Of a DNA stretch of 64,000 nucleotides, positions 16,864 to 25,677 are shown in pieces. The stretch lies in contig NZ_CP022958.1 in NCBI RefSeq assembly GCF_006496635.1, positions 3,472,001 through 3,536,000 on the forward strand, given 5' to 3'. Each line of letters begins with the position of its first letter. The first letter of the stretch is position 1. The translations under genes and the position numbers were made by a program. The DNA is from Azoarcus sp. DD4 (GTDB lineage: Bacteria; Pseudomonadota; Gammaproteobacteria; Burkholderiales; Rhodocyclaceae). A model generated the notes under the pieces. That model saw only the letters and a program-made list of their open reading frames with translations, did not search any database and was not told the DNA's origin.

Positions 16864-18006
16864 ATGATCTTCGACTACCCGACCCTCAAACTCATCTGGT
16901 GGCTGCTGGTGGGCGTGCTGCTCGTCGGTTTTGCCGTCATGGACGGCCACGACATGGGCGTGGGCACCCTGCTGCCCTTCGTCGGCCGCAACGACGAGGA
17001 GCGCCGCATCGTCATCAACACCGTGGGCCCGCACTGGGACGGCAACCAGGTCTGGTTCATCACCGGCGGCGGCGCCATCTTCGCCGCCTGGCCCCTGGTC
17101 TATGCCACCGCCTTTTCCGGCTTCTACTGGGCGATGCTGGCCGTGCTGTGGGCGCTGTTCTTCCGTCCGGTGGGTTTCGACTACCGCAGCAAGATCCACA
17201 ATGCCACCTGGCGCAAGACCTGGGACTGGGGCCTGTTCGTCGGCGGAGCGGTGCCGCCGCTGATCTTCGGCGTAGCCTTCGGCAACCTGCTGCAGGGGGT
17301 GCCCTTCCACTTCGACGACAACCTGGTTCCCTACTACACCGGATCGTTCTGGGCGCTGCTCAATCCTTTCGCGCTGCTCGCCGGCGTGGTCGCCAGCGCC
17401 ATGCTGACCTTCCACGGCGCGATCTACCTCGCCCACCGCACCGAAGGCGACATCGCCCGCCGCGCACGGACTGCCGCGCTCGCCTTCGGCGCGCTGATGC
17501 TGGCCGCCTTCAGCGCCGCCGGTGCGTGGATCGCCCTGGGCGACTTCGGCTACGCGATCACTTCCGTCGTCGATCCCGCTGCATTGCCCAACCCCTTGGC
17601 CAAGTCGGTGCTGCGCCAGCCCGGCGCCTGGCTGGCGAACTACGCGGCAGCGCCGGCCACGCTCGTCGTCCCCGCCCTTGCCTATGTCGGCGGACTGGCC
17701 GCGCTGCTGCTGGTGGCGCGGGGGCGTACGCTGGCGGCCTTCGTCGCCTCTTCCGTCGCCATCGTCGGCGTCATCGGCACGGCCGGGGTGTCGATGTTCC
17801 CCTTCGTGATGCCCTCGTCGACGGTCGCCGACGCCAGCCTCACCGTGTGGGACAGCGTCTCCAGCCAGCGCACGCTGGGCATCATGCTGTGGGCCACGCT
17901 GATCTTCATGCCCATCATCCTTGCCTACACCGCGTGGGCCTACAAGGTGATGGCCGGCAAGGTCACCGCCGCCTACATCCGCGAAAACGAGCATTCCGCT
18001 TACTGA
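16864..18006 (+). CDS. cydB: Cytochrome bd ubiquinol oxidase subunit II
   Basis: A 380-residue membrane subunit with the N-terminal WWLLVGVLLVGFAVMDGHDMGVG segment and GNQVWFITGGGAIFAAWP, both diagnostic for CydB. Eight or nine hydrophobic helices are visible along the chain. It lies 14 bp after cydA and 14 bp before cydX, with an AGAGGA site. It is the structural partner of CydA; no anomaly is seen. Confidence 0.96.
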   Translation: MIFDYPTLKLIWWLLVGVLLVGFAVMDGHDMGVGTLLPFVGRNDEERRIVINTVGPHWDGNQVWFITGGGAIFAAWPLVYATAFSGFYWAMLAVLWALFFRPVGFDYRSKIHNATWRKTWDWGLFVGGAVPPLIFGVAFGNLLQGVPFHFDDNLVPYYTGSFWALLNPFALLAGVVASAMLTFHGAIYLAHRTEGDIARRARTAALAFGALMLAAFSAAGAWIALGDFGYAITSVVDPAALPNPLAKSVLRQPGAWLANYAAAPATLVVPALAYVGGLAALLLVARGRTLAAFVASSVAIVGVIGTAGVSMFPFVMPSSTVADASLTVWDSVSSQRTLGIMLWATLIFMPIILAYTAWAYKVMAGKVTAAYIRENEHSAY

Positions 18007-18020
18007 AAGGAGACACGCGC

Positions 18021-18158
18021 ATGTGGTATTTCACCTGGGTACTCGGCATCGGCTTCGCCGTCCTGCTCGCCATCCTCAACGCGATGTGGGGCGAGAACGA
18101 GGAAGCGCGCCATGCGTCCCTTCCGACCCGGCGCAGGTCCGACGGCGATGCATCCTGA
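18021..18158 (+). CDS. cydX: Cytochrome bd small subunit CydX
   Basis: A 45-residue single-helix protein beginning MWYFTWVLGIGFAVLLAILNAMW, the conserved CydX N-terminus, followed by an acidic/polar tail slightly longer than the 37-residue E. coli protein. AAAGGAGA precedes the ATG. CydX stabilises the haems of the bd oxidase. Confidence 0.93.
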   Translation: MWYFTWVLGIGFAVLLAILNAMWGENEEARHASLPTRRRSDGDAS

Positions 18159-18420
18159 CCGCGCCACACCGGGCTTGCGCCCGCTGCCGCTGGCCGCGGC
18201 CGTCGCCATCATGGTGGCGGTAACGCTGCGGCCGCAGTTGCTCGCCAGCGCGGCCGGCGGCGCCGACCACTGGGCGGCGACCGCACTGTTCTGGGCAATG
18301 AGCGCCGGCTTCGTCACCGGCGTCGGCTTCCGCCCGCACGCCCGGCCATGGCGGCTGCTGTTCTCCGGCAGCGCCTGCCTGCTGGGCATCGGCCTTGCAA
18401 TGCTGCGGCTGTGGGCCTAG
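18112..18420 (+). CDS. ybgE: cyd operon protein, YbgE family
   Basis: A 102-residue membrane protein with about three helices. The segment ALFWAMSAGFVTGVGFRPHARPW matches the WAVCAGVIHGVGFRP core of E. coli YbgE, as does its position after cydX. The start at 18112 has GAGGAAG upstream and would overlap cydX by 47 bp; Met at 18148 is an alternative with an 11-bp overlap. The family's function is unknown, but it is consistently linked to bd oxidase. Confidence 0.75.
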   Translation: MRPFRPGAGPTAMHPDRATPGLRPLPLAAAVAIMVAVTLRPQLLASAAGGADHWAATALFWAMSAGFVTGVGFRPHARPWRLLFSGSACLLGIGLAMLRLWA

Positions 18421-18440
18421 CTTGGCAGACGAGCCCACGC

Positions 18441-18487
18441 TTACATCCACCGGATCGTCGGCTAGAATATTAGCGTTTATTAATAAA
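18441..18487 (+). promoter_or_regulatory. Promoter with palindromic operator before the persulfide dioxygenase-like gene
   Basis: TTACAT (18441-18446) and TAGAAT (18463-18468) are spaced 16 bp as -35 and -10. Just downstream lies the perfect 12-bp palindrome TTTATTAATAAA (18476-18487), an AT-rich island in GC-rich DNA. This is what an ArsR-type sulfide/persulfide sensor such as BigR or SqrR would use to block transcription. No such regulator gene is in the window. Confidence 0.55.
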
Positions 18488-18499
18488 AACGATCGAACC

Positions 18500-19360
18500 A
18501 TGCCGACGCCCGACATCCAGTCCTTCTTCGACCCGGAAACCAGCACCGTCACCCACGTGCTTGCCTGTCCGCAGACGCGCCGTGCGGCGGTGATCGACAG
18601 CGTGCTCGACTTCGACCCCAAGTCGGGGCGCAGCCACCGCAGCAGCGCCGACCGGGTGGTCGAACATGTGCGCAGCAAGGGCCTGACTGTCGATTGGCTG
18701 CTCGAAACCCATGCGCACGCCGACCATCTCAGCGCCGCGCCCTACCTGCAGCAGCAACTCGGTGGCAAGACCGCCATCGGCAGCCACATCCGCGAGGTGC
18801 AATCCGTCTTCAAGCGCGTTTTCAATGCCGAAGACCTCGGCACCGACGGCCGCGAATTCGACCATCTGTTCGAAGACGGCGACCAGTTCGCTGTCGGCGA
18901 ACTGACCGTGCGGGTGATGCACACGCCGGGCCACACCCCGGCCTGCGTCAGCTATGCGGTCGGCGACGACGTCTTCGTCGGCGACACGCTCTTCATGCCC
19001 GACTACGGCACCGCGCGCTGCGACTTCCCCGGCGGCGACGCCGCCACGCTCTATCGTTCGATCGGACGCCTGCTCTCATTGCCGCCGCACACCCGGCTCC
19101 ACCTCTGCCACGACTATCCGCCCGACGACCGCGCCCCGGTGTGGGTCTGCACCGTGGCCGAACAGCGCGCCGCCAACGTCCATGTGCGCGACGGCACGAC
19201 CGAGGCCGGCTTCGTCGCGCTGCGTACCGCCCGCGACCGCCAGCTGGCGATGCCGGTGCTGATGCTGCCCGCGGTGCAGGTGAATGTACGGGCCGGACAC
19301 CTGCCGCCGCCCGAAAGCAACGGCGTGCGCTACCTCAAGCTGCCGGTCGATCTGCTCTGA
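18500..19360 (+). CDS. Metallo-beta-lactamase-fold hydrolase, persulfide dioxygenase-like
   Basis: A 286-residue protein with THAHADHLSAA near residues 72-82 (the TxHxHxDH metal motif), a further metal His in HTPGHTP, and VGDTLF. This is the ETHE1/Blh layout: a single iron site oxidising glutathione persulfide to sulfite in bacterial sulfide detoxification. The C-terminal VNVRAGHLPPPESNGVRYLKLPV matches Blh-type enzymes. The gene stands alone behind its own promoter, 79 bp after the cyd operon; both systems are relevant to sulfide, since bd oxidases tolerate it. Confidence 0.85.
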   Translation: MPTPDIQSFFDPETSTVTHVLACPQTRRAAVIDSVLDFDPKSGRSHRSSADRVVEHVRSKGLTVDWLLETHAHADHLSAAPYLQQQLGGKTAIGSHIREVQSVFKRVFNAEDLGTDGREFDHLFEDGDQFAVGELTVRVMHTPGHTPACVSYAVGDDVFVGDTLFMPDYGTARCDFPGGDAATLYRSIGRLLSLPPHTRLHLCHDYPPDDRAPVWVCTVAEQRAANVHVRDGTTEAGFVALRTARDRQLAMPVLMLPAVQVNVRAGHLPPPESNGVRYLKLPVDLL

Positions 19361-19383
19361 AGCGGCGACCGGCCGCCCTCCAC

Positions 19384-20088
19384 TCAAGCGGGCAAGCGCG
19401 CCAGCCAGCCTTCCAGCAAGGCCTTCGCCGCCGCGGCACAGGCCGCACCGTGGCGGCGGGTATCGTCGCGCAATGCCGGCGGCGACACCTTGGCGTGGGC
19501 AAGCTCGCAGGCATGGCCGATCAGCCAGCGCTCGATGCCGGCCGGGTCGGCCTCCGCGTGGAACTGCAGGGCGAGCACCGCTTCACCCAGCTGAAAAGCC
19601 TGGTTCGGCGTCAGCGCGGTGGAAGCCAGCAAGGTCGCATCCGGCGGCAGGTCGAAGGTGTCGCCATGCCAGTGCAACACCGCCACGCCCTTGCCGCCCA
19701 GTGGCGCCAGGGCGGAGGCGCGTCCCGCCTCGCTCAGCGTCACCGGACTCCAGCCTATTTCCTTGGCCGGGCCTGGATAGACGCGCGCGCCGGCCGCGGC
19801 GGCAATCAGCTGTGCGCCGAGGCAGATGCCCAACATCGGCCGGCCGGCGGCAAGACGCTCGCGCACCAGCGCGATCTCGTCGGCGACGAAAGGATAGGCA
19901 TCGGTTTCATATACGCCGATCGGGCCGCCGAGAATGACGAAGAGATCGGCGGCACGCACCTCGTCGGACGACAGCGCATCGATACCGGCCTGGCGGTAGT
20001 CGATCCGGTAACCGGCCTGCTGCAGCACCGGCGCGAACACACCGAGGTCTTCGAACGCGACGTGGCGCAGGGCAAGACAGTTCTTCAC
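19384..20088 (-). CDS. Class I glutamine amidotransferase-like protein
   Basis: A 234-residue GATase1 domain with nucleophile Cys89 in GICLGAQ and catalytic His177/Glu179 in QFHAEAD, so the triad is complete. There is no synthetase domain. Similar stand-alone proteins hydrolyse gamma-glutamyl bonds or glutamine. GTG 20088 was chosen as the start because AGGAG lies 9 bp upstream. Convergent with the persulfide dioxygenase-like gene; physiological substrate unknown. Confidence 0.85.
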   Translation of the reverse strand: MKNCLALRHVAFEDLGVFAPVLQQAGYRIDYRQAGIDALSSDEVRAADLFVILGGPIGVYETDAYPFVADEIALVRERLAAGRPMLGICLGAQLIAAAAGARVYPGPAKEIGWSPVTLSEAGRASALAPLGGKGVAVLHWHGDTFDLPPDATLLASTALTPNQAFQLGEAVLALQFHAEADPAGIERWLIGHACELAHAKVSPPALRDDTRRHGAACAAAAKALLEGWLARLPA

Positions 20089-20256
20089 GGTACGCTTCTC
20101 CTGGAAATGAAAGACGGCCGGCCGCGGCTGCGACGACAGCTTGCGATCATGCCATTGGCTTCGCCGCCGGGACAGCCCGGCCACCGGGAAAATTGACCCG
20201 GCATTCGCTTGTCGCCGACACTGCCAGCCATCGACGCCCTCTTCATATCCACTGCC

Positions 20257-20679
20257 ATGACCCCGCCGACCGACGACACCCCGCCCTCGCCGCGCGAGCT
20301 CGACGCGCTGCTCGACACCGTGCGCACCAGCATCGCCCACCACCTCGCCACCGGCAGCCCGCGCTCGGCCGACAACGGCCGCCGCGCACTCGACCGGCTC
20401 GGCATGTTGCTCGACGGCGCCGGCCGCAGCGCGGCCTGCGGCGGCGGCAACATCGAACACCAGCCGGCGCTGGCGGATCTGCTGGCGCTGCTGTCGCGCC
20501 AGGCAATCGCCACCTCGCATACCGACGCCCGCCACATCGCCCGCTGCCTGGAAGGCCTGAGCCACAGCGCCGACACCGGCATGGGCCCGGTCCTGCGCGC
20601 CCGGATCGTGAAGCTGGCGGAGGAATGGCGGGTGCGCGAACGCCGCGCCGGCGATCTCGAAACCGGCATGCGCGAATAG
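20257..20679 (+). CDS. Hypothetical protein
   Basis: A 140-residue protein rich in Ala, Arg and Leu with no motif I recognise, no signal peptide and no membrane helix. Predicted helices such as SPRELDALLDTVRTSIAHHL are amphipathic. ATG 20257 was chosen; a TTG at 20209 would add 16 residues. A ribosome site is weak, and the reading frame may be fortuitous, but no better gene occupies this stretch. Confidence 0.4.
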   Translation: MTPPTDDTPPSPRELDALLDTVRTSIAHHLATGSPRSADNGRRALDRLGMLLDGAGRSAACGGGNIEHQPALADLLALLSRQAIATSHTDARHIARCLEGLSHSADTGMGPVLRARIVKLAEEWRVRERRAGDLETGMRE

Positions 20680-20791
20680 CATCCGGCGGCGGTGAAGCCG
20701 GCGTGGCACGCCCGGCCACGCTGCAGAACGCCGGCATGGCGATGATCACCCAGGCCAACTCGATCCCGCGGCGGGCCCTGCAACTGCTCGG

Positions 20792-21748
20792 CTAACCCGC
20801 GCCGACCGCGGCCCCGCTGGCCGTCAGCACGCCGACGACAACGCTGAGCGTGACGAAGGACGCGATGGTGGTCACCACCAGCGCCGCGGCGCACATGCCT
20901 TCCTCGCCGTACTTCTGGCCGAAGATCGGATAGATGGTCAGCATCGGCGCGCTGGCGAAGAGCACGGCCGCCATCTGCAGCACCGGATCGACCGGCGGCA
21001 GCAGCCAGAACATCGCCAGCACCGCCAGCGGATGCAGCACCAGCTTGCCGAGCGCGATCACGCCGAGCTCGCCCAGCATGCCGCCCACCTTCTGGCCGAC
21101 CAGCGTTCCACCGATCACGAACAGCGCCACCGAGGCCGAGGCCATCGCCAGCATGTCGATCGCCTTGGCGACGGCCGCGGGCGGATGCAGGCCGAGGATG
21201 GCGGCGCCGAAGCCGGCGAGGATGGCCAGCACGATGGGATTCTTCAGCAGGCGGCGGAAAGTCTGCGTCACCACCCGGCCGAGCCTGGCGCCGCTGCCGC
21301 CGGCACTTTCGGCGAACGCGATCACCAGCGGCAGCAAAATGAGGTTCTCGACGATCATCGCCAGCGCCAGCGCCACCGCTGCCACCTGGCCGAAGAGTTG
21401 GAGGACCACCGGGAAGCCGATGAAGGCGCTGTTGGACATCGCCATGCCCATGCCCACCAGCGCGGCCTTCGGCACGGGCTGCCGGCGCAGACCGCGCATC
21501 GCCGCCACACCGGCAGCGAAGACCGCCAGCGAACCGGCCGCGTAGGCCGCGAGATAGGTGAGGTTGAGCACTTCGCCGAAGCTGCGCTGCGACAGCGCCT
21601 TGAACAGCACCGCCGGCAGCGCGATGTTGATGACGAAGGCACCGAGCGCACGGGTATCGGCCTTGGCGAACAGCCCGGAGCGCACCGCCGCGAAACCAAT
21701 GGCGATGACGATGAAGATGGGACCGGTGATGGCCAGGATGTCGAGCAA
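20792..21748 (-). CDS. AEC-family transporter
   Basis: A 318-residue membrane protein of the auxin-efflux-carrier family, with about ten helices and the family's conserved asparagine/proline breaks (INIALPAVLFKAL near 40; MSNSAFIGFPVV near 103). Bacterial members such as MdcF move organic acids. It lies 100 bp downstream of the aldo/keto reductase on the same strand, so it could be the last gene of the protocatechuate operon and carry a dicarboxylate or aromatic acid. Substrate is unproven. Confidence 0.85.
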   Translation of the reverse strand: MLDILAITGPIFIVIAIGFAAVRSGLFAKADTRALGAFVINIALPAVLFKALSQRSFGEVLNLTYLAAYAAGSLAVFAAGVAAMRGLRRQPVPKAALVGMGMAMSNSAFIGFPVVLQLFGQVAAVALALAMIVENLILLPLVIAFAESAGGSGARLGRVVTQTFRRLLKNPIVLAILAGFGAAILGLHPPAAVAKAIDMLAMASASVALFVIGGTLVGQKVGGMLGELGVIALGKLVLHPLAVLAMFWLLPPVDPVLQMAAVLFASAPMLTIYPIFGQKYGEEGMCAAALVVTTIASFVTLSVVVGVLTASGAAVGAG

Positions 21749-21848
21749 GGACCGCTCCTCGAAAAACGGGCCGCAGCCCGCCCGAAAGCGCGGCGCGGCC
21801 CGGAAACGGCAGCCTGCGCGCTACGCAGGACCGCCGCGGGGATGAAAC

Positions 21849-22844
21849 TCAGAATTCCTCGGTGTCGATCTCGGTCTGTGTCGCGGCGTTATAGCGCGGA
21901 CCTGTGACGGTGGTCTGATTGATCAGCGCCTCGACCCGCGCGAGCACGTCCGCGCCCAACACGACATCGGCCGCAGCAAGATCTTCTTCGAGGTGGGCGA
22001 CGCGGGTGGTGCCGGGTATGGGCAGGATGTGCTCGCCCTGAGCCAGCAGCCAGGCCAGCGCGAGCTGCGCCGGCGTACAGCCCGCCTCGGCCGCCAGCGC
22101 CTTGTAGCCCTCGAGCAGGCGCAGGTTGGCGACGAAGTTGTCGCCCTGGAAACGCGGCATCGCGCGACGAATGTCCTTGGCGTCGAAGCCGGCGACATCG
22201 GCCGGCGACGACAGCGCGCCGGCGAGAAAGCCGCGCGCCACCGGGCTGAACGCGACGAAGGCCACGCCCAGTTCGCGGCAGGCATCCAGCACCGCGATCT
22301 CGGCATTGCGGGTCCACAGCGAATATTCGGTCTGCACCGCCGCCACCGGATGCACGGCATGAGCGCGGCGCAGCGTGTCGGCCGACACTTCCGAGAGGCC
22401 GATCGCGCGGATTTTGCCTTCGCGCACCAGCTCGGCGAGCGCGCCGACGCTGTCCTCGATCGGCACCTGCTTGTCCCAGCGGTGCAGGTAATAGAGGTCG
22501 ATGACCTCGGTGCGCAGGCGGGCGAGCGCGTCCTCGCAGGTGCGCTTGAGCGTTTCCGGCCGGCCGTCGATGACGCGCTTGCCATCCACCCCGGTCATGC
22601 CGCACTTGCTCGCCAGCGTGAAGCGGGAACGGTGCGGCGACAGCACCCGGCCGACCAGCGTCTCGTTGGCACCGAAGCCATACAGCGCGGCGGTGTCGAA
22701 ATGGGTGACGCCGAGATCGAGCGCGCGCAGCAGCACCGCCTCCGCCTGTTCCGGCGACGGCGGCACGCCGTAGGCGTGGGAGAGGTTCATGCAGCCCAGG
22801 CCGATGGCGCTGACCTGGAACGGGCCGAGATTGCGTTGTTGCAT
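21849..22844 (-). CDS. Aldo/keto reductase
   Basis: A 331-residue NADP-dependent aldo/keto reductase: FDTAALYGFGANE carries the catalytic Asp and Tyr, FTLASKCGM the Lys, and YYLHRWD the His-containing strand. Start 22844 has AGGAG upstream; an alternative Met six codons earlier lacks one. The sequence resembles AKRs acting on aldehydes. It is co-directional with ligC 91 bp upstream. It might scavenge a semialdehyde side product of ring cleavage, but this is only context. Confidence 0.88.
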   Translation of the reverse strand: MQQRNLGPFQVSAIGLGCMNLSHAYGVPPSPEQAEAVLLRALDLGVTHFDTAALYGFGANETLVGRVLSPHRSRFTLASKCGMTGVDGKRVIDGRPETLKRTCEDALARLRTEVIDLYYLHRWDKQVPIEDSVGALAELVREGKIRAIGLSEVSADTLRRAHAVHPVAAVQTEYSLWTRNAEIAVLDACRELGVAFVAFSPVARGFLAGALSSPADVAGFDAKDIRRAMPRFQGDNFVANLRLLEGYKALAAEAGCTPAQLALAWLLAQGEHILPIPGTTRVAHLEEDLAAADVVLGADVLARVEALINQTTVTGPRYNAATQTEIDTEEF

Positions 22845-22935
22845 GGGGGCTCCTGTGGGCATTCCTGGGCCTGGCGGACGCAGGCCAGGCAGCGCCGCCC
22901 CGAGGGGAGGGGGAAGGCGGCGCTGCCGGCTACGC

Positions 22936-23895
22936 TCAGGCGGCGTTCAGCTGCTGCTCCAGGTCGTGCAGCACCTGGTAGCAGGCGAACACCGAGGCCA
23001 CGCTGGAGTTCGGCTCGCGGCCTTCGCGGATGGCGGCGAAGAATTCGCGGTCCTGCAGCTCGATGCCGTTCATCGACACGTCGACCTGGCTGACGTCGAT
23101 CTTCTCTTCCTTGCCATTGACCAGATCGTCGTAGCGCGCGATGTAGGTGCCGGTGTCGCCGATGTAGCGGAAGAAGGTGCCGAGCGGGCCGTCGTTGTTG
23201 AAGGACAGCGACAGCGTGCAGATCGCGCCGTTGGCGGCCTTCAGCTGGATGCTCATGTCCATCGCGATGCCGAGCGCCGGGTGGATCGGACCCTGGATGG
23301 CGTTGGCCTTCACGATCGGGCTGCCGGCCTGGTAGGCGAACAGGTCCACCGTGTGGGCGGCGTGGTGCCACAGCAGGTGGTCGGTCCAGCTGCGCGGCTG
23401 GCCGAGCGCGTTCATGTTGGTGCGGCGGAAGAAGTAGGTCTGCACGTCCATCTGCTGGACGTTGAACTCGCCGGCCTCGATCTTCTTGTGCACCCACTGG
23501 TGGCTGGGGTTGAAGCGGCGGGTGTGGCCGACCATCGCCACCAGCCCGGTTTCCTTCTGCAGGCGGACGACTTCCTCGCCGTCGGCGAGCTTGTCGCACA
23601 GCGGGATCTCGACCTGCACGTGCTTGCCCGCCTTGAGGCAGGCGATGGCCTGCGCGGCGTGCATCTGGGTCGGGGTGCACAGGATCACCGCGTCGACTTC
23701 CGGCAGCGCCAGGCTGTCGGCGAGGTCGGTGGTGACGTGGGCGATGCCGTACTTGTCGGCCACTTCGCGGGTCTTTTCCAGATCGCGGCTGATCAGCGAC
23801 ACGACTTCCACGCCGTCGATGTTCTTGATGCCGTCCAGATGCTTGATGCCGAAGGCGCCGGCGCCGGCCAGCGCGACCTTGATCGTCTTGCTCAT
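22936..23895 (-). CDS. ligC: 4-carboxy-2-hydroxymuconate-6-semialdehyde dehydrogenase
   Basis: A 319-residue Gfo/Idh/MocA-type dehydrogenase. The Rossmann motif GAGAFG is near residue 11, the EKP-like segment reads VQVEIPLCD, and WHHAAHTVDLF carries the conserved histidines. This family, length (LigC is about 315) and position after ligAB identify it. It oxidises the hemiacetal form of the meta-cleavage product to 2-pyrone-4,6-dicarboxylate with NAD(P)+. It starts 1 bp after the ligB stop. Confidence 0.92.
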   Translation of the reverse strand: MSKTIKVALAGAGAFGIKHLDGIKNIDGVEVVSLISRDLEKTREVADKYGIAHVTTDLADSLALPEVDAVILCTPTQMHAAQAIACLKAGKHVQVEIPLCDKLADGEEVVRLQKETGLVAMVGHTRRFNPSHQWVHKKIEAGEFNVQQMDVQTYFFRRTNMNALGQPRSWTDHLLWHHAAHTVDLFAYQAGSPIVKANAIQGPIHPALGIAMDMSIQLKAANGAICTLSLSFNNDGPLGTFFRYIGDTGTYIARYDDLVNGKEEKIDVSQVDVSMNGIELQDREFFAAIREGREPNSSVASVFACYQVLHDLEQQLNAA

Positions 23896-23896
23896 G

Positions 23897-24751
23897 TCAG
23901 TTGTTCTCCAGAATGAGGTGACCCACGGCGGTGTTGGACGCAGGCACATGGTAGAAACGGTGTTTGACGGTGGGCGCGGAGCCGCCGGCGACGTCGCTCA
24001 TGGCGCCGCGGGCGATCAGCCACATCACCAGTTCGATGCCTTCCGAGCCGGCTTCGCGCACGTAGTCGATGTGCGGCATCTGCGACAGTTCGGCCGGATC
24101 GGCGATCAGGCGGTCGAGGAAGGCGTTGTCCCATTCGCGGTTGATGAGGCCGGCGCGCGCGCCCTGCAGCTGGTGGCTCATGCCGCCGGTGCCCCAGATC
24201 TGGATCTTGAGGTCCTGGTCGTAGCTTTCCACCGCGCGGCGGATGGCCTGGCCGAGCTGGAAGCAGCGGCGGCCGGATGGCACCGGGTACTGCACCACAT
24301 TCACCGCGAACGGGATCACCGGGCAGGGCCAGGCCTGCGGCTCGCCGCACATCAGCGACAGCGGCACGGTGAGGCCGTGGTCGACGTCCATCTTGTTGAC
24401 GATGGTGAGGTCGAAGTCCTGCTGGATCACGCTCTGTGCGATGTGCGAGGCGAGTTCCGGATGGCCGATGACCTTGGGCACCGGGCGCGGGCCCCAGCCT
24501 TCGTCGGCGGGGGTGAATTCGGCCGCGCAGCCGATGGCGAAGGTCGGGATCATCTCCAGGCTGAAGGCGGTGGCGTGGTCGTTGAAGACCAGGAAGATCA
24601 CGTCGGGCGTGTTCTCCTTCAGCCACTGCTTGGAATATTCGTAGCCGGCGAACAGCGGTTGCCAGTAGGCCTCGCCGGTCTTCTTGAGGTCGATCGCGGC
24701 GCCGATGGCCGGCACGTGCGAGGTATAGACGGATGCGGTGATCTTGGCCAT
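23897..24751 (-). CDS. ligB: Protocatechuate 4,5-dioxygenase beta (catalytic) subunit
   Basis: A 284-residue type II extradiol dioxygenase. The N-terminal SHVPAIGAAID and FNDHATAF carry the His ligands of the Fe(II) site, and VVNKMDVDHGLTVPL/GTGGMSHQL match the LigB active-site strands. It cleaves protocatechuate between C4 and C5 together with LigA, encoded 2 bp upstream. Clean reading frame and typical length. Confidence 0.95.
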   Translation of the reverse strand: MAKITASVYTSHVPAIGAAIDLKKTGEAYWQPLFAGYEYSKQWLKENTPDVIFLVFNDHATAFSLEMIPTFAIGCAAEFTPADEGWGPRPVPKVIGHPELASHIAQSVIQQDFDLTIVNKMDVDHGLTVPLSLMCGEPQAWPCPVIPFAVNVVQYPVPSGRRCFQLGQAIRRAVESYDQDLKIQIWGTGGMSHQLQGARAGLINREWDNAFLDRLIADPAELSQMPHIDYVREAGSEGIELVMWLIARGAMSDVAGGSAPTVKHRFYHVPASNTAVGHLILENN

Positions 24752-24753
24752 GG

Positions 24754-25194
24754 TCAGTCCTTGTTCTTGCCGGCGGCGCCCTGGGGCTGGTGCTGCGGCT
24801 GTGCGTCGCCGTCCTCGCCGAGGTAGCGGTTGCCTTCGGCGGAGCGGCCGCCCTTGATCATCATGTCGCGGTATTCGGCTTCGGTCATGCCGGTCATGCT
24901 GCCCGCCATCTGCTGGAAGCTCAGGCCGTCGGTGGCGCCGATCTTGGCGAGGAAGTAGATGTTGCCGCCGGTGCGCATGCACCAGTTGAGGTCGCGGGCG
25001 AGCACAGCCTGCTTCTGTTCCTCGGTCATCGGCCATTCGTCGAGATAGGCGCGCTCGTCCGCCTTGAAGCGTTCGCGGTTCTCGGCTTTCATCAGCGACA
25101 TGCAGAACTGGTTGAGCCAGTAGCCCTTGCGGGACTGCTCGGCATCGAAAATGATCGTGCCGGGGATGTTTTGGTACGGTTTATCGAGAGCCAT
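24754..25194 (-). CDS. ligA: Protocatechuate 4,5-dioxygenase alpha subunit
   Basis: A 146-residue all-helical LigA subunit: IPGTIIFDAEQSRKGYWLNQFCMSLMKAENRERF and DLNWCMRTGGNIYFLAKIGATDG are characteristic. It forms the lid over the LigB active site. The C-terminus extends into a Gln/Pro-rich tail (DAQPQHQPQGAAGKNKD). AGGAGGAG lies ahead of the ATG. Upstream is the composite palindrome region, so ligA may be separately transcribed from ligI. Confidence 0.95.
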   Translation of the reverse strand: MALDKPYQNIPGTIIFDAEQSRKGYWLNQFCMSLMKAENRERFKADERAYLDEWPMTEEQKQAVLARDLNWCMRTGGNIYFLAKIGATDGLSFQQMAGSMTGMTEAEYRDMMIKGGRSAEGNRYLGEDGDAQPQHQPQGAAGKNKD

Positions 25195-25290
25195 GTCGGT
25201 TCTCCTCCTTTTCTGCGTTGAGGGCTGGTTCGTGTTGGAACCGGCTGTGCTCAACGGTTTGTGCGACTGATCGCGGCAAGCGAGGTGTTT

Positions 25291-25621
25291 GTTCCGCTGG
25301 CTGCGGAACTCGCTCGCTACGCTCACTCAGACAGTCCTCGCCTGCTCCACAAACACCCCGTTCGCCGCTTGGCGTGTGTGGCCCGCCTTCTTCCTCCCCC
25401 TTCAAGGGGGAGGCTAGGAGGGGGATGGGGTTTCGTTTTAGCACTGCGCCGACCCCATCCCCACCCCAGCCCTCCCCTTGAAGGGGAGGGAGCAAACCAC
25501 CCCGCCCCATCAAACGCCCGGCGTGGCACTCAGAGCCGTGACGACTGGGGTATTCCTGGAACGGCGAGGACTGTCTGAGCGAGCACCGCGAGCGAGTTCC
25601 CAGCCGAGGAAGGAATACCCC
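25291..25621. repeat. Composite extragenic palindrome between ligA and ligI
   Basis: The whole 483-bp spacer 25195-25677 has no gene. Inside it, two near-perfect palindromes, CCTCCCCCTT-C-AAGGGGGAGG (25393-25413) and CCTCCCCTT-G-AAGGGGAGG (25471-25489), face each other with mirrored GGATGGGG/CCCCATCC flanks. They are framed by a larger inverted repeat, 25300-25342 versus 25563-25604 (about 85 percent complementary), and smaller hairpins at 25291-25309 and at 25547-25557/25611-25621 (GGGGTATTCCT/AGGAATACCCC). The first pair resembles REP-type extragenic palindromes; the outer arms look like remnants of a second, MITE-like insertion. Confidence 0.75.
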
Positions 25622-25677
25622 AGGCGGCGCGGCTCGCCCCCGAGCCGATCAAGCGCCCCAACAGCCAGACAACAACA

